Assembly (NCBI RefSeq): GCF_014650675.1
Contig: NZ_BMVK01000008.1
Span: forward strand, 124,001 to 188,000
DNA length: 64,000 nt
Direction: 5' to 3'
Origin: Streptomyces anulatus
GTDB lineage: Bacteria > Actinomycetota > Actinomycetes > Streptomycetales > Streptomycetaceae
The notes beneath the pieces were generated by a model. The model was not told where the DNA came from. It saw only the letters and a program-made list of their open reading frames with translations, and made no database searches. Below are positions 40,313 to 48,427 of this stretch, in pieces (positions within the stretch are counted from its first letter, which is position 1; each line of letters starts with the position of its first letter). The translations under genes were made by a program, and so were the position numbers.

Positions 40313-40927
40313 ATGTCCCGCGCCCGCACCGCCGCCGCCCTGTTCACCGTCCCGCTGATCGCCGCCGGCGTCCTCGGCGCCGCCACCGCACCCGCCGGGG
40401 CGGCGCCGCACCCCGCGAAGCCCCTCACCTGCCGGGGCGAGGGCGTCGACTCCGGGGCCGAGGTCCGCGTCCGGACCGAGAGGATGATCGACGCACCGCT
40501 GAGCACCGTCTGGAAGCTCCAGACCGATGTGGAGCGCTGGCCGGACTGGCAGAGCCACGTCACGAGCATGGACCGCCTCGACCACGGGCCCTTCCGCCCG
40601 GGTTCGGCGTTCCGCTGGACGACCCCGATCCCGCCGAACCCGGCGACGCCCGCCACCAGCCTGGACATCACCTCCACCGTCGAGCAGCTGAAGCGCGGCT
40701 CCTGCATCCGCTGGACCGGGCCGGCCACCGGCGAGGGGCTGCACATCGACGGCGTGCACGTCTGGACCTTCACCGAGGTCGCGGGCGGCGTCCTCGTCCG
40801 CACCGAGGAGACCCACACCGGGGAGCAGGTCGAGGGAGACGTCCCCTTCGCGACCGAGATCCTCCGGCAGGGCCTCGAAGCGTGGCTCGGCGAGCTGAAG
40901 ACCGCCGCCGAGGCCCGGTCGTGCTGA
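40313..40927 (+). CDS. secreted SRPBCC (polyketide cyclase-like) domain protein
   Basis: 204 residues. A signal peptide spans ~residues 1-30 (TAAALFTVPLIAAGVLGAATAPAGAAPHP, cleavage after GAA or later). The mature part has the SRPBCC pattern: TERMIDAPLSTVWKLQTDVERWPDWQSHVTSM, then STVEQLKRGSCIRWTGPA, and the C-terminal helix TEILRQGLEAWLGELKTAAEA. These START-like folds bind hydrophobic ligands in a deep pocket. Export of such a protein is somewhat unusual. A GGGAG ribosome site precedes the ATG. The TetR gene is divergent and likely controls it. Confidence 0.85.
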   Translation: MSRARTAAALFTVPLIAAGVLGAATAPAGAAPHPAKPLTCRGEGVDSGAEVRVRTERMIDAPLSTVWKLQTDVERWPDWQSHVTSMDRLDHGPFRPGSAFRWTTPIPPNPATPATSLDITSTVEQLKRGSCIRWTGPATGEGLHIDGVHVWTFTEVAGGVLVRTEETHTGEQVEGDVPFATEILRQGLEAWLGELKTAAEARSC

Positions 40928-40936
40928 ACCGGCGGG

Positions 40937-41986
40937 TCAGAAGACCAGGACCCCCCGGGCCACCCGCCCGTGGTGCGCGTCGTCGGCCGCCTTGGCGAAG
41001 TCCTCCACCGGGTACGTCTCGGTGACCAGTTCGTCCAGCAGCAGTCGGCCCTCCCGGTAGAGGTCCGCGTACAGGGCGATGTCGCGCTGCGGCCGCGAGG
41101 AGCCGTAGCGGCAGCCGAGGATCGACTTGTCCAGGTACATCGAGGAGACCAGGAACGACGCCTCGGCGCTCGCCGCCGGTACGCCCAGCAGCACGGCCTG
41201 CCCGTGCCGGTCGAGCAGGTCGATCGCCTGGCGGATCAGCTCGGTGCGGCCGACGCACTCGAAGGCGTGGTCGGCCCCGTCGGGCAGGATGTCGCGCACG
41301 CCCTCCGCGCTCGTCAGGAAGTGCGTGGCGCCGAACTGCCGGGCCACCGCCTCCTTCGCCGGGTTGCTGTCGACGGCGACGACGGTGAGCGCCCCGGCCA
41401 GCCGGGCCCCCTGGAGCACGTTGAGGCCGATGCCGCCGGTGCCGATGACCACGACGGTGTCGCCCAGGCCGACCTTCGCCCGGTTGAGGACGGCCCCGAC
41501 ACCGGTCAGGACCCCGCAGCCGATCAGGGCGGCCGAGGTGAGGGGCAGGTCGTCCGGGATCTTCACGGCCTGGACGGCCCGCACCACCGTGCGTTCGGCG
41601 AAAGCGGAGTTGGAGGCGAACTGGAACAGCGGCTTCCCGCCCCGCGAGAACGGGCGCCCCGGACGCCCGATGGCCTTCCGGCACATGGTCGGCCTCCCCC
41701 GGTCGCACTGGGCGCAGGCCCCGCAGTTGGCGAGGGTGGAGAGCGCCACGTGGTCACCGGGCTTCACGTGGCCGACGCCGGGCCCGACGGCCTCGACGAC
41801 GCCCGCGCCCTCATGACCGAGCACGACGGGGACCGGGAAGGGGATCGTGCCGTCGATCACCGACAGATCGCTGTGGCAGAGTCCGGCGGCGGCGACCGCC
41901 ACCAGCACCTCCCCGGGGCCCGGGTCCCGTATCTCCAGGTCGTCCACGACCTCGGTCCGTGTGCCGTCGAAGACGACGCCTCTCAT
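40937..41986 (-). CDS. zinc-dependent alcohol dehydrogenase, NDMA-dependent type
   Basis: 349 residues of the MDR superfamily. The catalytic zinc site is in AGLCHSDLSV and GHEGAGVVEAVG. The structural zinc loop has four Cys (NCGACAQCDRGRPTMC). The Rossmann motif is VIGTGGIGLNVLQGA, and the later pattern SMYLDKSILGCRYGSSRPQRDI matches mycothiol/NDMA-dependent ADHs of actinobacteria. It would oxidise an alcohol to aldehyde in a catabolic route. Its ATG overlaps the stop of the upstream acyl-CoA dehydrogenase (ATGA), so both are made together. Confidence 0.88.
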   Translation of the reverse strand: MRGVVFDGTRTEVVDDLEIRDPGPGEVLVAVAAAGLCHSDLSVIDGTIPFPVPVVLGHEGAGVVEAVGPGVGHVKPGDHVALSTLANCGACAQCDRGRPTMCRKAIGRPGRPFSRGGKPLFQFASNSAFAERTVVRAVQAVKIPDDLPLTSAALIGCGVLTGVGAVLNRAKVGLGDTVVVIGTGGIGLNVLQGARLAGALTVVAVDSNPAKEAVARQFGATHFLTSAEGVRDILPDGADHAFECVGRTELIRQAIDLLDRHGQAVLLGVPAASAEASFLVSSMYLDKSILGCRYGSSRPQRDIALYADLYREGRLLLDELVTETYPVEDFAKAADDAHHGRVARGVLVF

Positions 41987-43107
41987 CTCGGCTCCCTCGG
42001 TAGGCCGAGCACCCGCTCGGCGATGATGTTCCGCTGGATCTCGTCGGAGCCGCCGTAGATGGTGTCGGCCCGACTGAAGAGGAACAGGTGCTGTGCGCTG
42101 TCGAGTTCGTACGGCCGCCGCTGCGACCAGGGCTCGGGTCCGACGGCCCCCGCCTCGCCCGTGACCTGCACGGCCAGTTCGCCGAGCCGCTGGTGCCAGC
42201 CGCCCCACAGCAGCTTCGCCACGCTGGGCGCGCCCGGGTCGCCGGTGGATCCGAGGGTGCGCAGGGCGTGCCGGCGCATGGTGTCCAGCTCCGCCCACTG
42301 CCGGACGAGCCGGGCCCTGATGACCGGGTCCTCGGCGGCCCCGCTCGCCACGGCGGCGGCGACCACCTGGTCCAACTCCCGGGCGAACCCGATCTGCTGG
42401 GCCAGGGTGGACACCCCGCGCTCCAGGGCGAGGAGGCCCATGGCGACCTGCCAGCCGTTGCCCTCGCCCCCGACGACCTCGGCGGCCCGCGCCCCGTCGA
42501 GGAAGACCTCGTTGAACTCGCTGGTCCCGGTCAGCTGCCGGATCGGCCGCACCTCGATCCGGCCCGGCTGGTCCATCTCCACCAGCAGGAACGACAGCCC
42601 GTGGTGGCGGGTGGAGCCGGGGTCGGTGCGGGCGAGGACGAAGCACCAGTCGGCGTCCAGGGCGAGCGAGGTCCAGATCTTCTGCCCGGTCACGACGTAC
42701 CCGCCCGCCCCGTCCGGCACGGCGGCGGTCCGCACCCCGGCGAGGTCGGAGCCCGCGCCCGGTTCGCTGTACCCCTGGCACCACAGCGTCTCGCCCCGGG
42801 CGACGGGGGGCAGATGGCGCTGCTTCTGCTCCTCGGTGCCGTACGTGATCAGGGTCGGGGCGAGAAGGTTCTCCCCGATGTGGCCCATCCGGGCGGGGGC
42901 TCCGGAGCGGGCGTACTCCTCGGCCCAGACGACCTGCTGGGTGAGGGTGGCGCGGCGGTTGCCGTAACTCTCCCCGTCCGCGCCGGGCCAGCCGATCCCG
43001 ATCCACCCGGCGTGCCCGAGCTCGCGTTCCCACGCGCGGGGGTCGGGGGCGGGGATGTCGGCGAGCCGGCCCTCCAGCCAGGTGCGCGCCTCGGTACGAA
43101 AGTCCAT
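41983..43107 (-). CDS. acyl-CoA dehydrogenase
   Basis: 374 residues. The FAD/substrate motif CQGYSEPGAGSDLAGVRTAAV is intact, and FNEVFLDGARAAEVVGGEGNGW is the usual mid-protein hinge. The C-terminal YGGSDEIQRNIIAERVLGLPR is the dehydrogenase signature. It oxidises an acyl-CoA to the enoyl-CoA using FAD. It is coupled to the ADH gene downstream. A repeat-rich stretch lies upstream of it between this gene and the SDR gene. Substrate unknown, but the neighbourhood suggests a cyclic or branched acid. Confidence 0.9.
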   Translation of the reverse strand: MDFRTEARTWLEGRLADIPAPDPRAWERELGHAGWIGIGWPGADGESYGNRRATLTQQVVWAEEYARSGAPARMGHIGENLLAPTLITYGTEEQKQRHLPPVARGETLWCQGYSEPGAGSDLAGVRTAAVPDGAGGYVVTGQKIWTSLALDADWCFVLARTDPGSTRHHGLSFLLVEMDQPGRIEVRPIRQLTGTSEFNEVFLDGARAAEVVGGEGNGWQVAMGLLALERGVSTLAQQIGFARELDQVVAAAVASGAAEDPVIRARLVRQWAELDTMRRHALRTLGSTGDPGAPSVAKLLWGGWHQRLGELAVQVTGEAGAVGPEPWSQRRPYELDSAQHLFLFSRADTIYGGSDEIQRNIIAERVLGLPREPR

Positions 43108-43124
43108 GTCTGCCTCCTGTTCCT

Positions 43125-43346
43125 GGGGGCTCCGCCCCCAGACCCCCGCTCCTCGATCGCCGGAGGGGCTGAGTGTGCGGACCGGTCCGCATCTCCAGCC
43201 CGTCCGGCGTTTGAGGACCGGGGTCCGGGGCAGCGCCCCGGGAGCTCCGCCCCCGCTCCTCGATCGCCGGAGGGGCTTGAATCGCGGCCGGCATTTTCAG
43301 CCCCTCCGGCGATTGAGGAGCGGGGGGTAGGGGGCGGAGCCCCCTA
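43125..43346. repeat. Streptomyces-type intergenic repeat with two nested hairpins
   Basis: The unit GCTCCTCGATCGCCGGAGGG occurs forward at 43148 and 43255. Inverted copies lie at 43198-43218 (diverged) and 43299-43321. Each forward/inverted pair folds into a stem. Outer arms GGGGGCTCCGCCCCC (near 43125) and GGGGGCGGAGCCCCC (near 43330) enclose the whole. It fills the 245 bases between the acyl-CoA dehydrogenase and SDR genes and holds no gene. Repeats of this kind are scattered between Streptomyces genes. Confidence 0.8.
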
Positions 43347-43352
43347 AGGCCG

Positions 43353-44267
43353 TCACTGGTTCGGCCGGTCGCCCGACTTCGCCGCCGCCGCCATCTCCTC
43401 CAGCCGCGCCAGCATCGGCATCGGGTCCACCCCCACCGTCCCGGGCAGGAAGTCCGCGATCCGTTCCGGGGTCCAGGGGCCCTCCCCGTACGCCGCCCGC
43501 ACCTCCCTCGGCTGGGCCCAGACCGCGATCTTCGGGCCCGCGATCGTGTACACCTGCCCGGTGATCCGCTCCGCCCGCGCCCGCTCGCTGAGCAGGTAGA
43601 CCACCAGCGCCGCCACGTCCTCCGGCTCCCCGATCTCCTTCAGCTCCATCGGCACCCCGGCCGACATCCGGGTCCGGGCGACCGGCGCGACCGCGTTCGC
43701 CGTGACGCCGTACTTGTGCAGGCCCAGCGCCGCGCTGCGCACCAGCGAGATGATCCCGCCCTTCGCCGCGCTGTAGTTGGCCTGGGAGACGCTGCCCTGG
43801 TGGTTGCCGCTGGTGAAGCCGATCAGCGTGCCCCCGCCCTCCTGCTTCCGCATCACCGCCGACGCGGCCCGGAAGACCGTGAACGTGCCCTTGAGGTGCG
43901 TGGCGAGGACCGGGTCCCACTCCTCCTCCGACATGTTGAACAGCATCCGCTCACGGAGGATCCCGGCCACGCAGACCACCCCGTCGAGCCGGCCGTACTC
44001 CGCCAGCGCGGTGTCCACGATGCGCTGGCCTCCCGCCATCGTGGAGATGTCGTCGGCGACCGCGACCGCCTCGCCGCCCGCCGCCTCGATCTCCTTGACG
44101 ACGGACCGGGCGATCTCGCTGGTCGGTTCGGAGCCCTCGACGGAGACGCCGTAGTCGTTGACGACGACCCGCGCCCCCTCCGCCGCCGCGGCGAGCGCGA
44201 CCGCCCGCCCGATGCCCCGGCCGGCCCCTGTCACGGCGACCACCCTGCCTGCCAAGAAGTTCCCCAT
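43353..44267 (-). CDS. SDR-family dehydrogenase (multifunctional-enzyme-like)
   Basis: 304 residues. Cofactor motif TGAGRGIGRAVALAA, VCVAGILRERMLFNMSEEEWDPVLATHLKGTF and catalytic NYSAAKGGI are typical of the dehydrogenase half of peroxisomal-type multifunctional enzymes and of hydroxyacyl-CoA dehydrogenases. A C-terminal ~50-residue extension (EVRAAYGEGPWTPERIADFLPG) goes beyond a plain SDR. It probably oxidises a 3-hydroxyacyl-CoA in the same catabolic route as the neighbouring CoA-ester genes. It diverges from the cyclase-family gene across a CTGAC-type operator. Confidence 0.85.
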   Translation of the reverse strand: MGNFLAGRVVAVTGAGRGIGRAVALAAAAEGARVVVNDYGVSVEGSEPTSEIARSVVKEIEAAGGEAVAVADDISTMAGGQRIVDTALAEYGRLDGVVCVAGILRERMLFNMSEEEWDPVLATHLKGTFTVFRAASAVMRKQEGGGTLIGFTSGNHQGSVSQANYSAAKGGIISLVRSAALGLHKYGVTANAVAPVARTRMSAGVPMELKEIGEPEDVAALVVYLLSERARAERITGQVYTIAGPKIAVWAQPREVRAAYGEGPWTPERIADFLPGTVGVDPMPMLARLEEMAAAAKSGDRPNQ

Positions 44268-44289
44268 GCCCGGCCCCTTCCCGCGGTTT

Positions 44290-44304
44290 CTGACGGACCG
44301 TTAG
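44290..44304. promoter_or_regulatory. CTGAC-type 15-bp palindrome, copy 4
   Basis: CTGACG-GAC-CGTTAG, one mismatch from perfect. It lies in the 84-base region between the divergent SDR (minus) and cyclase-family (plus) genes, and could control both. Confidence 0.55.
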
Positions 44305-44351
44305 ATTTTACGGGCAGTCAGATGCTCCGGCACAAGACCCAGGAGGTCCCC

Positions 44352-45278
44352 ATGTCCCTGCCGGCCGAGTTCCACGAGATCGCGAAGCGCGTGAACAACT
44401 GGGGCCGCTGGGGCGAGGCCGACGAGACCGGGACGCTCAACCTGATCACCGACGCCGTCGTGCGCGAGGCCGTCGCCACCGTCCGCACCGGCCGCCGGAT
44501 ACCGCTCGCCCTGCCGCTCCAGCAGGACGGGGTGCAGAGCGGGCTCATCCCGGGCCGGATCAATCCGCTGCACACGATGGTCCAGATCAACCAGGAGATC
44601 TTCGGCCCCGACACGGTCGCCACCAGCGACGACGCCGTCACGATGGGGCTCCAGGCCTCCACCCACTGGGACGCCCTGACCCATGTCTCGCACAGCGGGA
44701 AGATCTACAACGGCCGCCCCGCGGACACGATCACCGCCCACGGCGGGGCCCGGTTCTCCTCGATCGCCACCGTGGAGCACCTCCTCTCGCGCGGGGTGCT
44801 GCTGGACGTGGCCCGCGCCCGGGGGGTGGACCGGCTGCCCGGCGACCACGCCGTGACGCCGGAGGACCTGGCCGAGGCGGAGGACTTCGGGGGCGTACGC
44901 GTACGGGCCGGGGACATCGTGCTCGTACGGACCGGGCAGGTGCGCCTCGCGCTGGCCGGGGACCGGCAGGCGTACGGCTATCCGTCGCCGGGGCTCTCGG
45001 TGCGCACGCCCGAGTGGTTCCACGCCCGGGATGTCGCGGCGGTCGCCAACGACACCCTGACCTTCGAGATCTTCCCGCCGGAGATCGAGGACCTGTGGAT
45101 GCCGGTGCATGCGCTGCACCTGGTCGAGATGGGCATGCTCCAGGGCCAGAACTGGAACCTGGAGGCGCTGTCCGAGGCCTGCGCGGAGGAGGGCCGGCAC
45201 GCCTTTCTGCTCACCGCGTCGCCGGAGCCGTTCGCCGGGGCCACCGGCTCGCCGGTCGCCCCGGTAGCGGTCCTGTGA
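44352..45278 (+). CDS. cyclase-family metal-dependent hydrolase (kynurenine formamidase-like)
   Basis: 308 residues of the PF04199 cyclase family. The metal-binding region is STHWDALTHVSH, matching HxGTHxDxxxH, followed by VLLDVARARG and VLVRTGQVRLAL. Family members open lactams or hydrolyse amides and cyclic esters (kynurenine formamidase, isatin hydrolase). An AGGAGG site lies 5 bases before the ATG at 44352. By its operator it belongs to the CTGAC regulon, so a ring-opening hydrolysis step in that catabolic route is a fair inference. Confidence 0.85.
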   Translation: MSLPAEFHEIAKRVNNWGRWGEADETGTLNLITDAVVREAVATVRTGRRIPLALPLQQDGVQSGLIPGRINPLHTMVQINQEIFGPDTVATSDDAVTMGLQASTHWDALTHVSHSGKIYNGRPADTITAHGGARFSSIATVEHLLSRGVLLDVARARGVDRLPGDHAVTPEDLAEAEDFGGVRVRAGDIVLVRTGQVRLALAGDRQAYGYPSPGLSVRTPEWFHARDVAAVANDTLTFEIFPPEIEDLWMPVHALHLVEMGMLQGQNWNLEALSEACAEEGRHAFLLTASPEPFAGATGSPVAPVAVL

Positions 45279-45308
45279 ACGGCCTCCCCGAGGGGGAAGG
45301 GGCCGGGC

Positions 45309-45806
45309 TCAGGCCAGGTTGGTGAAGAGGCAGGAGGGCGGTTCGCACGGCTCGCCGCCCTGGCCGACGACCGAGGGCGGCTCCGACAGCCGCACCGGGC
45401 CGCCCCGGTCGACCTCGCACCAGATCTGCTTCCCGGCGCCCTCCGGCAGCCAGCCCCAGCGGTCCGCGAGGCCGTCCACCAGCTCCAGGCCCCGGCCGCC
45501 CGTGTCGTCGCCCTCCGCGTGCCGCTGGAGCGGCGGGCAGTCGCTGGCGTCCGCGACCTCGACCCGGACGGTCCCGGCCGCGCCGGACACCCCGGTCCCG
45601 CCGAACAGCATCCGCAGCACGGCGGGACAGCCCGTGTGGACGACGGCGTTGGTGACCAGCTCCGAGATCAGCAGGATGAGCGTCTCGGCGAGCGGCTCGT
45701 CATCCCCTATCCCGGAACCGACCAGACGCGACCGCGCCCACCTACGGGCCCGCCCCACCTCCGCGGGATCCGGACCGACCTCCAACTGAACCTGAAGCAC
45801 CTGCAC
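45309..45806 (-). CDS. RsbW/SpoIIAB-like ATP-binding anti-sigma-type protein
   Basis: 165 residues with an HATPase_c_2 domain. LLISELVTNAVVHTGCPAVLRML holds the N-box Asn, VEVADASDC the G1 box Asp, and GGRGLELVDGLADRWGW the G2 region. Streptomyces has dozens of such serine-kinase/anti-sigma relatives. Partner unknown; no STAS or sigma gene is adjacent, but a STAS gene lies at 52058. The start is the GTG at 45806. Confidence 0.85.
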   Translation of the reverse strand: MQVLQVQLEVGPDPAEVGRARRWARSRLVGSGIGDDEPLAETLILLISELVTNAVVHTGCPAVLRMLFGGTGVSGAAGTVRVEVADASDCPPLQRHAEGDDTGGRGLELVDGLADRWGWLPEGAGKQIWCEVDRGGPVRLSEPPSVVGQGGEPCEPPSCLFTNLA

Positions 45807-46213
45807 CGCTCACACCATCCGAACCGGCGGACACATCGCCTCGCGCCTCCTCAGGGTCACGGAACGTGATTCCCTTACGCGACAGCATGGTTGACGTACA
45901 GTCACCGCAACAAGCGCTTCGGGCATATTCCAGCGCGAAGGAGTACGCGTGGTGCATACTGTGCGACGCACGCTGCGGGGAGTCGAACAGGAGCGCGCAG
46001 AGACCGCGAGAAACGCTCTTCGGGCAGGCCCGGCACATCTCCGGCGAGAGCCCTCACCCCGGACCGGAGCCGCCGCACAGGCCGCCCCCGGATCGCCCGG
46101 TTCCAGAACCACTCGCATCCCACGGAGCGTACCCGAGCCGGACACCGACTCCACCCGGTGACGAATCACGCAAAGGACACAAGCCGGTATCGGCACCGCC
46201 CGGCTGCTCTGCG
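45807..46213. other. 407-base intergenic region, AT-richer in its left half
   Basis: It lies between the divergent-facing ATP-binding gene start (45806) and the acyl-CoA dehydrogenase stop (46214). Bases 45880-45935 are AT-richer than the surroundings and probably carry the promoter of the ATP-binding protein gene. One small possible gene (45949) is listed separately. I see no repeat or RNA gene here. Confidence 0.5.
45949..46161 (+). CDS. possible small Arg-rich protein
   Basis: 70 residues from a GTG with an excellent ribosome site (AAGGAG 5 bases upstream) and an AT-rich stretch before it containing CATATT. The protein starts VVHTVRRTLRGVEQERAET and is rich in Arg, Ala and Pro with no recognisable domain. 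The ribosome site argues for it; the poor composition of its second half argues against it. It may be a chance open frame in GC-rich DNA. Confidence 0.25.
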   Translation: MVHTVRRTLRGVEQERAETARNALRAGPAHLRREPSPRTGAAAQAAPGSPGSRTTRIPRSVPEPDTDSTR

Positions 46214-47254
46214 TCACCCTCCGCCCCCTGCTTCCGGGGCTCCCCGGCCGGACGCCGCCGAGCTGCCGGGATACCGCCGCGCGGCCCCCAGACCGGCGGC
46301 CAGAAGCTCCTCCGCCGCAGCCCCGCCGAGCCGGGCCGCCGACCGGAGCCAGGCCCGTTTGAGGTGGAGGTGAACATCTGCCTCCCAGGTGAAACCCATC
46401 CCGCCGTGGATCTGGAGGCAGTCGCGCGCATTGCGTACGGCCGCCTCGTCGGCGAGCAGTTTCGCCGCCGCGATCTCCACCGGGTCGCCGGTCACGGCGG
46501 CCGCGTACACGGCGGCGCGGGCCGGTTCGGTGCGGGCGAGCATGTCGGCGCAGAGATGTTTGACCGCCTGGAACGATCCGATGGGCGATCCGAACTGCTC
46601 GCGGTCCCCGGCGTGTTGAACGGCCGTCTCGGTGGTCCGGGCGGCGCTGCCGAGCTGCTCGGCGGCGGTGAGCAGCGCCCCTTCGAAGCGGATCCGCTCC
46701 GCGTGCGCCGTAGTGCGCTCCGTAGCCGCCCGCGCACCCTCCGGTCCCGATACCGCCCGCACACCCGTATCCGCCCCCGTCCGGTGCAGCGGGGTGAGCG
46801 GGTCCATCGACCGTACGGGCCGGGCGGCGGCGACGAAGGCGCGCAGCGGCTCTCCGGCGAGGGCGTCGGCGCCCACCAGCACCGCGTCCGCCTCCGCCAG
46901 GTGGGCCACCGGCAGGTCCCCGTCCACGGCGGTCACCACCGCCTCGCCCTCGGCGGCCCCCTTCACCAGGCCCGCCGCCAGGTGGGTGGCGACCAGCGGG
47001 CCCGGCAGCAGCGCCCGGCCCGCCTCCTCGAAGAGCAGCACCGCCTCGGGCAGCCCGAGGCCCACCCCGCCCGACTCCTCCGGCAGCCGGAGCGCGAAGA
47101 AGCCGGCCGCGCCCAGCTCCCGCCAGAGCGAACGGTCCAGGGTCCCTCCCCGCTCCACCGCCGCCCGCATCCGGTCCCGGTCGAACACCGCGTCGAGCAG
47201 GTCGCGCATACCGGACCGCAGGGCCCGCTGGTCGTCCGAGAGCTGGAAGTCCAC
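46214..47254 (-). CDS. acyl-CoA dehydrogenase, beta-like subunit
   Basis: 346 residues from a GTG at 47254, 7 bases after the next acyl-CoA dehydrogenase gene. The N-terminus VDFQLSDDQRALRSGMRDLL and C-terminus CLQIHGGMGFTWEADVHLHLKRAW are typical. The central FAD motif (xEPxAGSD) of catalytic subunits is absent. This pattern fits the beta partner of heteromeric alpha2-beta2 dehydrogenases, as described for mycobacterial steroid catabolism (ChsE1-ChsE2). It likely pairs with the product of the upstream gene. Confidence 0.85.
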   Translation of the reverse strand: MDFQLSDDQRALRSGMRDLLDAVFDRDRMRAAVERGGTLDRSLWRELGAAGFFALRLPEESGGVGLGLPEAVLLFEEAGRALLPGPLVATHLAAGLVKGAAEGEAVVTAVDGDLPVAHLAEADAVLVGADALAGEPLRAFVAAARPVRSMDPLTPLHRTGADTGVRAVSGPEGARAATERTTAHAERIRFEGALLTAAEQLGSAARTTETAVQHAGDREQFGSPIGSFQAVKHLCADMLARTEPARAAVYAAAVTGDPVEIAAAKLLADEAAVRNARDCLQIHGGMGFTWEADVHLHLKRAWLRSAARLGGAAAEELLAAGLGAARRYPGSSAASGRGAPEAGGGG

Positions 47255-47261
47255 GGTGGCC

Positions 47262-48416
47262 TCAGCGCCCCTTCGGCAGGCCGAGGATGCGCTCGGCGAC
47301 GATGTTCCGCTGGATCTGGGAGGTGCCCGCGGCGATCGTGTACGCGAGGGACGAGAGCCGGTCCAGGACCCATTCCCGTTCGACGTCGAACGCGTCGGCC
47401 CCCAGCACCTCCGCCGCCGCCTCGTACAGCTCCTGGCGGGCCCCGGAGTAGCGCAGCTTGAAGACGGAGCCGCCGATGCCGGGAACCCCGCCGGTCCGCT
47501 CGGACTCGCCGACGTTCCACTGGGTGAGCCGCCACAGGGCCCGGAACTCGGCGTTGAGCCTGCCGAGGCGCCGGCGCAGCACCGGGTCGTCCCACCGCCC
47601 GTTGCGCCGGGCCTCGTCGGCGAGGGCGTCCAGGGTGCGGCGGCAGGCGACGACCTCGCCGACGAAGGCCGTGCCGCGTTCGAAGGAGAGGGTGACCATG
47701 GTGACCCGCCAGCCGTCGTTCTCGGCCCCGACCCGGTTGCGTACCGGCACCCGGACCTCGTCGAGGAACATCTCCGCGAACTCCGTGGACCCGGCCAGGG
47801 TGCGCAGCGGCCGGACCGTGATGCCGGGGGCGTCCATCGGCAGCGCGAGCCAGGTGATCCCCCGGTGCTTCGGCGCGTCCGCATCCGTCCGCACCAGCAG
47901 CTCGCACCAGTCGGCGACCTCGGCGTGCGAGGTCCAGATCTTGGCTCCGCTGATCACGTAGGCGTCGCCGTCGCGCACGGCCCGGGTGCGCAGGGCGGCC
48001 AGGTCGGAGCCCGCGTCCGGCTCGCTGAACCCCTGGCACCAGACCTCGTCGCCGCGCAGCACCGGGGGCAGCCAGCGGGCCCGCTGCTCGGCCGTGCCCT
48101 CGGCGGCGACGGTCGGCCCGGCGTGCAGCAGGCCGACGAAGTTCGCCCCGACGTAGGGGGCGCCGGCCTTCTCCGTCTCCTCCAGGTAGATCAGGTGCTG
48201 GGTCGGGGTGGCGCCCCGCCCGCCCGCGTCCACCGGCCAGTGCAGGCCCGCGTACCCGGCGTCGTACAGCATCCGCTGCCAGGTGGTGTCGTACGCCCGG
48301 CGCGCGGGCCAGTCGTCGGGCGAGGGCTTCGGGGGAAGACCGGGGAGCACGCCGGCCAGCCACTCCCGCAGCCGCCGCCGGAACTCCTCCTCGGCCTCCG
48401 AGTACGCGAGATCCAC
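47262..48416 (-). CDS. acyl-CoA dehydrogenase, alpha-like subunit
   Basis: 384 residues. It retains the intact motif CQGFSEPDAGSDLAALRTRAV, the hinge FAEMFLDEVRVPVRNRVGAENDGW, and the C-terminal AAGTSQIQRNIVAERILGLPKGR. With the beta-like gene 7 bases downstream it should form one FAD enzyme. Such pairs act on CoA esters with rings or bulky side chains. It follows the amidohydrolase gene with an 11-base gap, so the three form one operon behind the CTGAC operators at 49672/49762. Confidence 0.9.
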   Translation of the reverse strand: MDLAYSEAEEEFRRRLREWLAGVLPGLPPKPSPDDWPARRAYDTTWQRMLYDAGYAGLHWPVDAGGRGATPTQHLIYLEETEKAGAPYVGANFVGLLHAGPTVAAEGTAEQRARWLPPVLRGDEVWCQGFSEPDAGSDLAALRTRAVRDGDAYVISGAKIWTSHAEVADWCELLVRTDADAPKHRGITWLALPMDAPGITVRPLRTLAGSTEFAEMFLDEVRVPVRNRVGAENDGWRVTMVTLSFERGTAFVGEVVACRRTLDALADEARRNGRWDDPVLRRRLGRLNAEFRALWRLTQWNVGESERTGGVPGIGGSVFKLRYSGARQELYEAAAEVLGADAFDVEREWVLDRLSSLAYTIAAGTSQIQRNIVAERILGLPKGR

Positions 48417-48427
48417 GGTTCCGCCGC

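Noticed and set aside
45866..47461. Open frame of over 500 codons on the plus strand opposite the acyl-CoA dehydrogenase
   Set aside because: It mirrors a well-supported dehydrogenase on the minus strand and has no domain or ribosome site.
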